Shown here one piece after another: positions 17,487 to 26,338 of a stretch of 36,141 bases of DNA; positions within the stretch are counted from its first letter, which is position 1, and each line of letters starts with the position of its first letter. The position numbers were made by a program, and so were the translations under genes. Source of the stretch: Clostridium sp. (lineage in GTDB: Bacteria; Bacillota; Clostridia; Acetivibrionales; Acetivibrionaceae); NCBI GenBank assembly GCA_012517995.1, contig JAAYTS010000011.1, positions 1-36,141 on the forward strand, given 5' to 3'. Under the pieces are notes generated by a model. That model saw only the letters and a program-made list of their open reading frames with translations, had not been told where the DNA came from and ran no database searches.

Positions 17487-20400
17487 TTATTTTTCCTCAA
17501 CCGGGAATTTGTCAATATATACCAACAAGTACCTTCCTAAAAGAGTTAAATCTATAGAGTTAATAACTCCGTCTCCATTTAAGTCAGCAGCTTCTTTTCG
17601 TACTGGAAGTTCTTTAATAATTTCAAGAAGATATCTTGAAAGCATTGTATAGTCTATTGAGTTTATTTTCCCGTCACCACTTATGTCACCATATAAAATC
17701 TTTTCAGGCTCAGGCACAAATGGCGGCGGATCAATTGGAGTGGAAATTAATTCATCTGTTTCTATAGTTACAACTTCCGTCTTTCCTGAATTTATAATGT
17801 CACGGGAAGTGGTGCTTTGGATTACAGGTCCCTGTGCAGTATATACACCTGGACTTACAACCCTTGCAAGATATTCAATATACGGATTTGATTTCCAATA
17901 ACTGCTGTTATAAACGTAGAAAGTTACTTTCTGGCCTTCAGTATTATACATGGATCTATTAGGCTTCAGTCCTGAAGGAAGATAGTCGGTTATTTCATAA
18001 ACCCCGTCAAATGCTGTGTCGCTAATCCTCCATGTAAGTCTCACCTTTATAACATCTCCCTGCTTCAATGTGTTTGAATTTAAAGGAGTGCCGTTCATAT
18101 GGTAGTATGTGCGGCTGATGGAAATATCATTGCTCTTTTGTTTTATGTCAAATACATTTTCTTTGAAAACAGATACTAAACCAACATCCCCTTTTACATC
18201 TGTTATTTTTAAGTTTTTAAGCTGCATTGGCAATAATCTTAAGGAAAAACTTTTTCCATTTGTAAGTTGTACCCTTCTCTCTTCCCCGTCATAATTGTAA
18301 GTAAATTCTGCATCTTCTGTACTTAAGTTTTTAATTTTTTCACTGATAAACAGAAGTTTTTCTATGTATATAAGTCTGTCCCGTAAACGTCCAAGAGCAC
18401 AGTATTCATACATGCCTTCACTTTCAGGCTTATCAAGCAATGCTGCAAGATATGAGCAAAGTCCGGTAACCTCTGAAATATCACCTTTAGAAGAATCTAT
18501 CTTAACTCTGTAATATGGTGCATATTCTTCTATATATGGGGATATTCTTTCATTGTATATTTCTTCAGCCTTTGTCATGTCACCTATTTCATAGTAGGCA
18601 AGAGCCAGATATATGAGGTCTGTTACGCCTAAATTATCAATGGTTTCAGCTTCATTAAGCTCTAAAAGAACAGGTTCTCCCAATACAGAAAGTCCGTACA
18701 ATGCCTTTATTCTGTTGGAACTTATATTAAGGTTTCTTTTAAAGTATTGTTTTAACTGCTCTGTATTAACCATATCCTTTGCAAAAACAACCATTTTTGC
18801 AGTTAAATCAATATCGCTTTCTGAATAAGTAAACAATGCCAGACCGCCGTCGGCTTTTTGGTACTCTGAAACATTAGGTTTTTCTAGTGCAGGTAAATAG
18901 TGGTCTTCACTAAAGTATTCATTCAACAATTTTGATGCCAAATACCTGGATATAATTTGATCCAGCCTTCCTCCAAAAACATAATTTAAGTTTTTCAAAT
19001 CCCTAAAGTACATACCTTTACTTTTGTCCTGGAACACAAGAGTGGTAAATCCCTGTTCTCCCGCTGGTATATCCATGTCAGGTGAAACTATTGAAAATTC
19101 GGCTTTTTCAATTTGGTAATAAGAGTCAAATACATTTACCGAATGCAATACGGCATCGGAAAATCCATTTTCAGTATATGCCCTTATTATTAAATCATAG
19201 TGCCCTTCTTCAAAAGTCCAAAGGGGTATATTTACTCTTTCAAAAGCTTTTCCTTTTACAGTAATCTTAGTATCCGGATCAGCCTTGTCATATACTTCAA
19301 AATACACATCTTCATCTTCTTCAAGTCCGCTTCCGTAAGCATTTACACCCATTACAGGCTTGTCACCGGCCAAATAGGATGTATTGAAGCTGTAGTTTAT
19401 AAAAAACGGCAGTGTCACTATCATGTTAACCTTTTCGCTTCCGGCATTTAGTTCTTTTGATATTGCTGACATGGTTATTCTCCATGAAGTAACATTGTCA
19501 GGAAGTTTGAAAGAAGCCGTACCTGTTCCGTCAGTTCCGGTATTTATACTTAAAAAGTTTGCTGTGTCTCTAAAGTCAGACCTTACATCAGAAGATTTAT
19601 TAATACCGTCTACATCACCATTAGGAGGAGCACCCCAACCTGGTTCCGGCGCCATTTCAACTCTTTCACGCAGTTCGGCATCTATATTGTGGGATTTTTT
19701 ATCAAAGTATATTCCTGAAGCTATACGTACATACAAATCACTAAGTATATTTACGTATTGATTTCTTAAACTGAAGAAAGCTTCATCAACAATACTTATA
19801 TTTACAACTGATTTAACGGGATTTCCGTCTTTGTCTTTCACACTTACTTTTAAGTTTACCGTATCCCCCGGTTTGTAAAAATCTTTATCTGTTTCTCCTG
19901 CAATAGTGAGATTTTTTTCTTCCATATCATATACAATGTTTCTTCTTGCAGTAATATATGTTCTGCCGGTAAAACAAACCGAAGTTGCATAAACATTTGG
20001 CATGTAATCTTCTAAAAATTCAAAAGTATGGGTTGATGAATTGGATACATCATAATGTACAATCCCGTTTTGAGACAGGATATAGATGTAATTTTCGTAC
20101 GGAAGATTTTCATTTCCAAATACAAAATCCAATTTTACGTCCTCGCCTATACCGTACTTTTCTTTATCGCTTTTTAATGTATAAGAATTGCTTCCGGAAT
20201 TAGAATAGCTAATTTGTTTTCCAATATACACTGTACCGAAAGACATAGATCTTCCTGAGTTATCTTCACACCATAGTTTAGCAGTGTAGTAGGAATCCTT
20301 TATTTCCGGAGCGTCAAAATTATAAAAAGCCGTTCCCGATTTACTTGTATTCATTGAAAAATTCTTTATAGGCTTGGTTTCAAGTGTCCATCTGTATATG

Positions 20401-22727
20401 TCATAAGTAACTTTGTTAATTGGATCATAATATGTTCCTGATTTTTCTTTATTCCATGTGTTCAGATAAATGGTACCGTTTATGGTTTTACCACCCACCG
20501 GAGCTCCTAAATAGTCATTATAGTGGGCAGCGGTTCCGTTATTCAGACGGTCTAGCACAATTTCATTTACTTCCGCATCAACACGTCCTATTCCCTTTTC
20601 TATTTTTCCGCTGTATTTAACATTAATGTCATTGACAAAAACCCTCACTGAGTCAGAAGCCCTGATTTCTCCGGTTTCAGGCAAAGTTGCCCTGGCAGTT
20701 ACCGGAATAGTATAAATTCCCTGAACATTTTTTGTTGCCTCCGGAACATATTTTATATTTAATTTTCCGGAAACATCCGTTGTCCCTGTTCCTTCTATTG
20801 ACTTATCAGTTAATGAACTTGTTCCTATAGTATAACTTGTATTTAAATCTGATACTCCTGTTCCCTCAAAAAATGATGCACTAAGATTAAAGTTTACCTC
20901 TTCACCTAAAAAAACGGCAACTTTGTCTTTTTCAAATTCCATTTTATATGAAGGTTTTACATATTCCTGAACATCAATAATACTAGATACAATAACTGAA
21001 TCGCCTTTTTTTAGTCTTATTGTATAATAGCCTTTCGGCAAATTAGGAAGCTGGATTTTTTCTTCAAAGAAATTATCTTGTACACTTATGTTCTTTTTAA
21101 TAACAGGAAATACGTCTTTGGTCGGACGGTCGTAATAATAAGGGCTGTAATAGTAATAACCCTCAAATAATTCCAAAGTAAGATGGTCTATATCTTCATC
21201 TTCATACCTGTTTTTTATAAATCCCCATATATTTACGGTATCATAAGGCTTATACATTCCCCTGTCGGTGAAAAAATATCTCCAGTAATAATTGCCTCCT
21301 CCATAACTGCAGGAACTGGTTTCTAAAAGGGTTTTTTTACCTTCTGCAGTTTTTACACAAAGGAACTGTTTGGTGTAAATATAATTCGATCCGTAATATC
21401 TATAAAAATAATTATCTGTAGAATAATATTCGTCATAGTAAAAATAATCGTATCTGGTACCGGTATCTTCTTTTATAATAGGATCAATCAGTTCAGTGTC
21501 AAGTACTGCAATTCCGTCATCGTCTGTAACAAATGTATCATCAGTATTTGAAAAACTAATAACGGCACCTTTTAAAGGCTTCTTAGTTTCCATATCGTTA
21601 ACCCATATTAAAGTGTCTGTTATGCTTTTGGTTATGTAAACACTGGTATTGGTTATTTGCACAAAAGTCTGCGTTCTTTTATCTTCACAGTAACTGTCTA
21701 AAATATAATAACCCTCCGGAAGTTCCTGAGGAATTGTAATGGTTGCACTTCCGGACCTTCTTCCGTCTTCATTAAGTTTTTGATCAAATTCAAGAATTTT
21801 TTTCAAACCGTCAACAGGCAGAAAAATGTTGTTATAGTTAATTTGCGCCCAGTCCGGACAGCTGTTCCTTATCATAACGGCTTTATAAAAAGATTCAAAA
21901 TCATCATATGCGTAAACACTTGTATTGAGATTTAAAAACATAGGACCGTTAGAATTGCTTATGTAAAAGTGTAAAGGAACTTGAACTTTATCTTCAGTGG
22001 AAAAATCGGTAATTTGTCTAGTGTAATTAATAGTTATTACAGGTTTTCCTGGGGGGTTTTCTTCAGGTTTTGCAGCTGTTTCAAATGAAAATACATAATC
22101 ATCCTCTATTGTCCTGTCTGTGCCATTTATTTTGATACCTTTTTTTATCCTAACTGTATAAATTGTCTCATATTCTAAATTATTGCTTGGAATAAATGCA
22201 GCTGTCTTGCCATTATACACTTGAAATCTTCCAGGAACATTTGGCGTAATCTCAAAGTATTCCTCTATATTACTAAAGTTTTCGTGACTAAAGATGATTT
22301 CTATTCCAGTATTTACAGGAACTCCTATGGTTTCATTTCCGGGAAATGCACTTATAATTTCAAATTTAGTTTGAGTCTGAAAAACCCAGGTTGTCTCAGT
22401 ATCTGTCTTCATTCTGAAAGTATAAATACTGTTTTCAATAAGTGGTCTTGACAAATTAATGCTAAAAAAGTTTTTGTCCAGCTCTGTTATAATTGGGTCT
22501 GGCTCCCCATCAATTGAAAAGGCTTTTTTTACCTCTTCTAGTGAAAAATCTTTTTCTGTTTCAAGTAAAAATTCAGTATCTACAGCAATGCCAGTGTGGT
22601 CAGATTCTAAGGGTACTAAGCGGTAACCATTACGCGGATAAGCAGCCCTACCCGATGCAAACACAGAAATACATGTTGTTAAAATTAAACATGTAATAAT
22701 AAGTAGTGAAGTTGCTTTTCTATACAT
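17487..22727 (-). CDS. Secreted alpha-2-macroglobulin-like protein with C-terminal type I dockerin
   Basis: This 1746-residue protein starts with a signal peptide (about 1-25), then two Ig-like Big_5-type domains (about 40-218). A long macroglobulin body follows, with the bacterial MG2 signature FTDRGMYKPYDTVNIWG (486-502) and the A2M core LPDNVTSWRITMSAIS near 1075-1090. A dockerin sits at 1678-1746 with calcium loops GDISGDGKINSID and ADLNGDGVINSID. Bacterial A2Ms can trap proteases through a Cys-Gln thioester (GCxEQ); the equivalent site reads GGRLDQ (1252-1257), without Cys, so covalent trapping is unlikely. The dockerin implies attachment to a cellulosome scaffoldin, perhaps as protease protection or structural coat. 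It diverges from a GH9 cellulase gene. The first 230 codons are CpG-poor relative to the rest, a sign of mosaic origin. Confidence 0.93.
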   Translation of the reverse strand: MYRKATSLLIITCLILTTCISVFASGRAAYPRNGYRLVPLESDHTGIAVDTEFLLETEKDFSLEEVKKAFSIDGEPDPIITELDKNFFSINLSRPLIENSIYTFRMKTDTETTWVFQTQTKFEIISAFPGNETIGVPVNTGIEIIFSHENFSNIEEYFEITPNVPGRFQVYNGKTAAFIPSNNLEYETIYTVRIKKGIKINGTDRTIEDDYVFSFETAAKPEENPPGKPVITINYTRQITDFSTEDKVQVPLHFYISNSNGPMFLNLNTSVYAYDDFESFYKAVMIRNSCPDWAQINYNNIFLPVDGLKKILEFDQKLNEDGRRSGSATITIPQELPEGYYILDSYCEDKRTQTFVQITNTSVYITKSITDTLIWVNDMETKKPLKGAVISFSNTDDTFVTDDDGIAVLDTELIDPIIKEDTGTRYDYFYYDEYYSTDNYFYRYYGSNYIYTKQFLCVKTAEGKKTLLETSSCSYGGGNYYWRYFFTDRGMYKPYDTVNIWGFIKNRYEDEDIDHLTLELFEGYYYYSPYYYDRPTKDVFPVIKKNISVQDNFFEEKIQLPNLPKGYYTIRLKKGDSVIVSSIIDVQEYVKPSYKMEFEKDKVAVFLGEEVNFNLSASFFEGTGVSDLNTSYTIGTSSLTDKSIEGTGTTDVSGKLNIKYVPEATKNVQGIYTIPVTARATLPETGEIRASDSVRVFVNDINVKYSGKIEKGIGRVDAEVNEIVLDRLNNGTAAHYNDYLGAPVGGKTINGTIYLNTWNKEKSGTYYDPINKVTYDIYRWTLETKPIKNFSMNTSKSGTAFYNFDAPEIKDSYYTAKLWCEDNSGRSMSFGTVYIGKQISYSNSGSNSYTLKSDKEKYGIGEDVKLDFVFGNENLPYENYIYILSQNGIVHYDVSNSSTHTFEFLEDYMPNVYATSVCFTGRTYITARRNIVYDMEEKNLTIAGETDKDFYKPGDTVNLKVSVKDKDGNPVKSVVNISIVDEAFFSLRNQYVNILSDLYVRIASGIYFDKKSHNIDAELRERVEMAPEPGWGAPPNGDVDGINKSSDVRSDFRDTANFLSINTGTDGTGTASFKLPDNVTSWRITMSAISKELNAGSEKVNMIVTLPFFINYSFNTSYLAGDKPVMGVNAYGSGLEEDEDVYFEVYDKADPDTKITVKGKAFERVNIPLWTFEEGHYDLIIRAYTENGFSDAVLHSVNVFDSYYQIEKAEFSIVSPDMDIPAGEQGFTTLVFQDKSKGMYFRDLKNLNYVFGGRLDQIISRYLASKLLNEYFSEDHYLPALEKPNVSEYQKADGGLALFTYSESDIDLTAKMVVFAKDMVNTEQLKQYFKRNLNISSNRIKALYGLSVLGEPVLLELNEAETIDNLGVTDLIYLALAYYEIGDMTKAEEIYNERISPYIEEYAPYYRVKIDSSKGDISEVTGLCSYLAALLDKPESEGMYEYCALGRLRDRLIYIEKLLFISEKIKNLSTEDAEFTYNYDGEERRVQLTNGKSFSLRLLPMQLKNLKITDVKGDVGLVSVFKENVFDIKQKSNDISISRTYYHMNGTPLNSNTLKQGDVIKVRLTWRISDTAFDGVYEITDYLPSGLKPNRSMYNTEGQKVTFYVYNSSYWKSNPYIEYLARVVSPGVYTAQGPVIQSTTSRDIINSGKTEVVTIETDELISTPIDPPPFVPEPEKILYGDISGDGKINSIDYTMLSRYLLEIIKELPVRKEAADLNGDGVINSIDLTLLGRYLLVYIDKFPVEEK

Positions 22728-22935
22728 TTTTCCTCCCCCTTTTTTTTCTTCATATTTTAATTATACAACATATTTTGACGTTATAAAAACAAAATAAGTT
22801 TCATTTTAATAACTAAATTAAAATATTATTTGCTGTACATACAAGGAGTAACATTATATAATTAAAATAGAGGTGAGATGTTAGATATAATAAATTTTAT
22901 ATAAAATATAATTTTTATAAAGGAGAGTATAAGTT
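22728..22935. promoter_or_regulatory. Divergent control region between the two dockerin genes
   Basis: This 208-bp AT-rich region carries ribosome binding sites at both ends. A perfect TATAAT for the minus-strand gene lies at 22765-22760 (its -35 is poor), and the plus-strand promoter lies at 22834-22862. Shared control of both cellulosomal genes is plausible. Confidence 0.5.
22834..22862 (+). promoter_or_regulatory. Candidate promoter of the GH9 cellulase gene
   Basis: TGTACA (22834-22839, four of six to consensus), a 17-bp spacer and TATAAT (22857-22862) lie about 74 bp before the ATG at 22936. An alternative sigma factor cannot be excluded. Confidence 0.45.
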
Positions 22936-25146
22936 ATGCTAAAAAGAAGAGGTGTAAACAAGAGAATTACTTTTTTAACTGCATTTGTTGTGCTAGTATC
23001 ACTTTTACTGCCTTCTTTTGTGATGCAGCCGATAACCTTTGCCAGCTCCTCTCCAAGAGAAGGAGACCAGTATTATAATTATGGTGAAGCATTGCAAAAG
23101 GCACTTTTATTTTACAAGGCAAACCGTCTTGGAGACCTGCCAGATGATTACATTTTGCCTTATAGGGCAGATGCAGCAATGACAGACGGTCAGGACGTGG
23201 GTCTTGATTTAACAGGTGGCTGGGCTGATGCTGGTGATGGAATTAAGTTTACCCACACCATTTCATATGCTGCAGCACAGCTTGGATGGGCTGTATATGA
23301 ATACAGGCAGGCTTTTAAAAATGTAGGATTATTAGAGGACATATTAGATGAAATTAAATGGGGAACAGATTTTTTAATTAAAGCAAATCCAGAACCTAAT
23401 GTTTTTTACTATATGTGTGGACATGGAGACTCTGACCACTCAGTGTGGGTTCCTCATGAGTTTTTGGATTATGTAACTGACAGAAGTTCATTTAGATTGG
23501 ATCCATCAACGCCTGGTTCTGATGTTGCAGGTATGAGTGCTGCAGCTCTTGCTATAGCTTCTTTAATATTTGAAGAGACAGACCCTGAATATTCAGAAAA
23601 ATGTCTAATGCATGCAGAGAGAATTTTTGACTTTGCCTATACATACCAAGGTAAAAACCCTCTAAATATTTTATATCCATCTGGAAGCTATGTGGATGAC
23701 CTTGCATGGGGTGCCATTTGGCTTTATATAAAGACAGGAGAACAGCATTACTTAGATAAGTCAATTTCAATTATGCCTGTTAATACAATAGGCGGATATC
23801 ATACTCATTGCTGGGATGATGTAAGTTATGGTGCAGCAATTAAAATAGCTCAGGTAACAAAAGACGAAGAATACTCCTTTATGGTGGAGAGAAATTTAGA
23901 CTTTTTCTTGCCTGGTGGAGGTATAACTTATAGTCCTGGTGGGTTAGCATGGCTTTCCCAATGGGGTTCTTTGCGTTATGCCAGCACAGCAGCATTTTTG
24001 GCTTTTGTATGGTCTGATGATAAAACTGTTGGAACCCTTTCAAAAAAAGATGAGTATAGAAAATTTGCTGAAAGACAAATAAACTACATATTAGGTGATA
24101 ATCCACGTGGAGGAAGTTATGTAGTAGGTTTTGGAGAAAATGCTCCTAAACATCCTCATCATAGAACTGCACATGGTTCGTGGGTAAGTATGACTGAGGC
24201 ACCTCCATTTAGCAGACATATACTATATGGTGCTTTAGTTGGTGGTCCTGATTCAAAAGATTTTTGGGAAGATAATATTAATGACTATATTATGAATGAA
24301 GTGGCAATTGACTATAATGCAGGTTTTGTAGGTGCTCTTGCTAAAATGATTGATATGTATGGTGGGAAAATACTTGAAAATTGGCCACAGCCTGAAGATT
24401 TCAGAGCACCTGAAGACGATTTAGAAGAATACTTTGTAAGAGCTTGGAGAATGTATGAGGGTTTTGGAACGGTAAATGTACTCTTTCAAGTTAACAATCG
24501 TTCAGCAAGACCTCCAACAGTAAAAGATAAACTATCTGCTCGCTATTTCATGGATTTGACAGAAGTATTTGAAGCAGGTCATGGTTTAGATGCTGTTGAA
24601 ATTAAACTTGGTTCCCATGAAGGTGCAACACTCCATGGTTTGGAACACTATGCAGACAATATATATTATTTTACTGTTGATTTTTCAGGTACCCTGCTTA
24701 TGCCTGCTGAGTGGAAACTTTGTCAAAAGGAAGCTAATGTATCAATTTCATATAAAAATGGTGTTGGAAGCCATGAAAATGACTGGTCATATCCAGGAAT
24801 ACATGATGACCCTGACTATGATAACATATCCTTTGCTGGTATGACACCTTTAATACCAATATATGATGATGGTGTACTTCTTTGGGGTGAAGAGCCTCCA
24901 GGAGGTCCAGATGTTCCTGAGCCAACAACTTCCCCAGAACCAAGTGTTGTATATGGGGATTTAAATGAAGATGGAATAATTAACTCAACTGACTATATGC
25001 TTCTTGGAAGAATTGTTTTAGAAATTCCAGTTGAAAATGTGAATATGGAAGCTGCTGATATAAACGGTGACGATATAATTAATTCAACAGATTCCGTTAT
25101 TTTAAGCAGATACATACTTGAAATAATTGATAAGCTGCCTAGATAG
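22936..25146 (+). CDS. Cellulosomal GH9 cellulase with CBM3c and type I dockerin
   Basis: This 736-residue secreted glucanase has a signal peptide (about 1-37), a GH9 catalytic domain (about 46-490), a CBM3c module (about 498-650), a PEPTTSPEPS linker and a dockerin (about 671-736). Catalytic residues fit GH9: D98 and D101 in GGWADAGDG, PHHRTAHGSW (407-416) and the acid E455 in NEVAIDYNAGF. GH9-CBM3c pairs are usually processive endoglucanases on crystalline cellulose. The usual DAGDHVKF reads DAGDGIKF, so the conserved His after the second Asp is Gly, and the Tyr in GGWYDAGD is Ala. The dockerin has Ser-Thr recognition pairs at 684-685 and 717-718; its second calcium loop reads NGDDI instead of NGDGx. 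AAAGGAG precedes the ATG. Confidence 0.96.
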   Translation: MLKRRGVNKRITFLTAFVVLVSLLLPSFVMQPITFASSSPREGDQYYNYGEALQKALLFYKANRLGDLPDDYILPYRADAAMTDGQDVGLDLTGGWADAGDGIKFTHTISYAAAQLGWAVYEYRQAFKNVGLLEDILDEIKWGTDFLIKANPEPNVFYYMCGHGDSDHSVWVPHEFLDYVTDRSSFRLDPSTPGSDVAGMSAAALAIASLIFEETDPEYSEKCLMHAERIFDFAYTYQGKNPLNILYPSGSYVDDLAWGAIWLYIKTGEQHYLDKSISIMPVNTIGGYHTHCWDDVSYGAAIKIAQVTKDEEYSFMVERNLDFFLPGGGITYSPGGLAWLSQWGSLRYASTAAFLAFVWSDDKTVGTLSKKDEYRKFAERQINYILGDNPRGGSYVVGFGENAPKHPHHRTAHGSWVSMTEAPPFSRHILYGALVGGPDSKDFWEDNINDYIMNEVAIDYNAGFVGALAKMIDMYGGKILENWPQPEDFRAPEDDLEEYFVRAWRMYEGFGTVNVLFQVNNRSARPPTVKDKLSARYFMDLTEVFEAGHGLDAVEIKLGSHEGATLHGLEHYADNIYYFTVDFSGTLLMPAEWKLCQKEANVSISYKNGVGSHENDWSYPGIHDDPDYDNISFAGMTPLIPIYDDGVLLWGEEPPGGPDVPEPTTSPEPSVVYGDLNEDGIINSTDYMLLGRIVLEIPVENVNMEAADINGDDIINSTDSVILSRYILEIIDKLPR

Positions 25147-25180
25147 TGATTCATTTAATAAAAGTTGATTGTTTATAATA

Positions 25181-25220
25181 AAAAAATAAGAGCGGATTTT
25201 AGTCCAGCTCTTATTTTTTT
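25181..25220. terminator. Terminator after the GH9 gene, bidirectional
   Basis: AAAAAATAAGAGC (25181-25193) pairs with GCTCTTATTTTTT (25207-25219), with an inner GGA/TCC extension and a T run. It ends the cellulase transcript and probably also serves the convergent membrane-protein gene. Confidence 0.88.
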
Positions 25221-25264
25221 ATATAAATATAAATATTTTATAAGTTTTACAACAAATAAAAATT

Positions 25265-26182
25265 TTAAAAAATACTCATAAATGAAAGCAGGTTATATTC
25301 TGCAACATCCAACACTACAATTAATAATACTAAAAACAAAGTAAATCCAGTTGCAGTCCAGTATACAATTTTCTCTTCATCTCCAGATACTGTTTCATAT
25401 AAGCCTATATATGTAAGTATAATTGAAAAAATACTAGCTCCAAATAACAAAACAGCAATACCTGAAAAAACAAGTGAGCCTATTCCAGAAATTATTGCAG
25501 CTATAGTTATTGGAATAGACGATATTCCTACAATGGTTATAAGTGCTTTAAAGTTTGAATTGAGTTTGAAAATTTTTGATGTAATAAATAATGAAACAGG
25601 TAAAAGTATAAATGATGCAAAGTAAATTATTAATGATTTTAAAAACATGCTAAAATATGGTATCTTCTTTCCAAAACCCAATATACTAATGCCTCTAGAA
25701 AGTTTCGCTACAAAAATAAGAATAATAATGGAAAATACTAAAGATTGTAGTCCTCCAAAAAATAAACCCTTTTTAAAATCATGATTAACAGCATTATACT
25801 TTATTGTGGCTAAAGGATTTTTAATAAAATTAATTGAAAAATCCAGCATCTTCTTTAGATAATTAGATGTGTTTCCAATAACTTCTTTTGCTTTTTCAGA
25901 TGAAAAAAATTCTTCTTGTTTAACACCTTCTGTATTATTGTTTTCATTTGAAGGTTTTGCAATGTTTTCCTCTGTATTCATCTGATTTTCTTGCAAATTT
26001 TGGTTTTCAGTTTTTGCTAACACAATCTTTTGTTCCATTTGATTTTGTGTATTTTTTTCTGTAACTTCAGCTGATGCTTTTTCTAAAATAATCCCTGTAC
26101 CTTCTTTTACTGCTGATTCATTACAAATGCAATTTTCACCTTCTTTTAAAGCTCTTCTGCAGTTACTGCAATAATTTGACAT
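25265..26182 (-). CDS. Zinc-ribbon, Yip1-like multi-pass membrane protein
   Basis: A 305-residue protein. The N-terminus has a short zinc ribbon, CSNCRRALKEGENCIC, then a low-complexity Gln/Asn/Glu-rich linker (about 30-115), then about five hydrophobic segments in the C-terminal 170 residues with the spacing of Yip1-domain proteins. Such proteins are common in Clostridia and have no assigned function; membrane localisation is clear. The start is the ATG at 26182, after GGGAGG; an upstream in-frame Met at 26224 adds 14 residues but has no site. It is a single gene between the cellulase terminator and the carboxylase-module terminator. Confidence 0.78.
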   Translation of the reverse strand: MSNYCSNCRRALKEGENCICNESAVKEGTGIILEKASAEVTEKNTQNQMEQKIVLAKTENQNLQENQMNTEENIAKPSNENNNTEGVKQEEFFSSEKAKEVIGNTSNYLKKMLDFSINFIKNPLATIKYNAVNHDFKKGLFFGGLQSLVFSIIILIFVAKLSRGISILGFGKKIPYFSMFLKSLIIYFASFILLPVSLFITSKIFKLNSNFKALITIVGISSIPITIAAIISGIGSLVFSGIAVLLFGASIFSIILTYIGLYETVSGDEEKIVYWTATGFTLFLVLLIVVLDVAEYNLLSFMSIF

Positions 26183-26283
26183 ATTATAACCTCCCAAAAT
26201 TAAAACAATATTATTTATATTCAATATTTATTAATATAAGAATATCAAATTAAAAATATTTTGTCATCAACTATAAAGATAAA

Positions 26284-26330
26284 AAAATAAAAAAGCACTT
26301 CTTGTATAAATTTTATTGAAGTGCCTTTTA
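26284..26330 (-). terminator. Terminator of the carboxylase/decarboxylase operon
   Basis: In minus-strand RNA GCACTTC pairs with GAAGTGC (26295-26301 with 26318-26324), extended by A-T pairs and followed by a long T-rich tract, directly after the 5S-like gene stop. Confidence 0.82.
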
Positions 26331-26338
26331 TTTACTTT

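Noticed and set aside
19000-22700. Plus-strand open frames opposite the macroglobulin gene
   Set aside because: They are short, lack ribosome binding sites and families, and lie opposite a gene with continuous domain-level homology.
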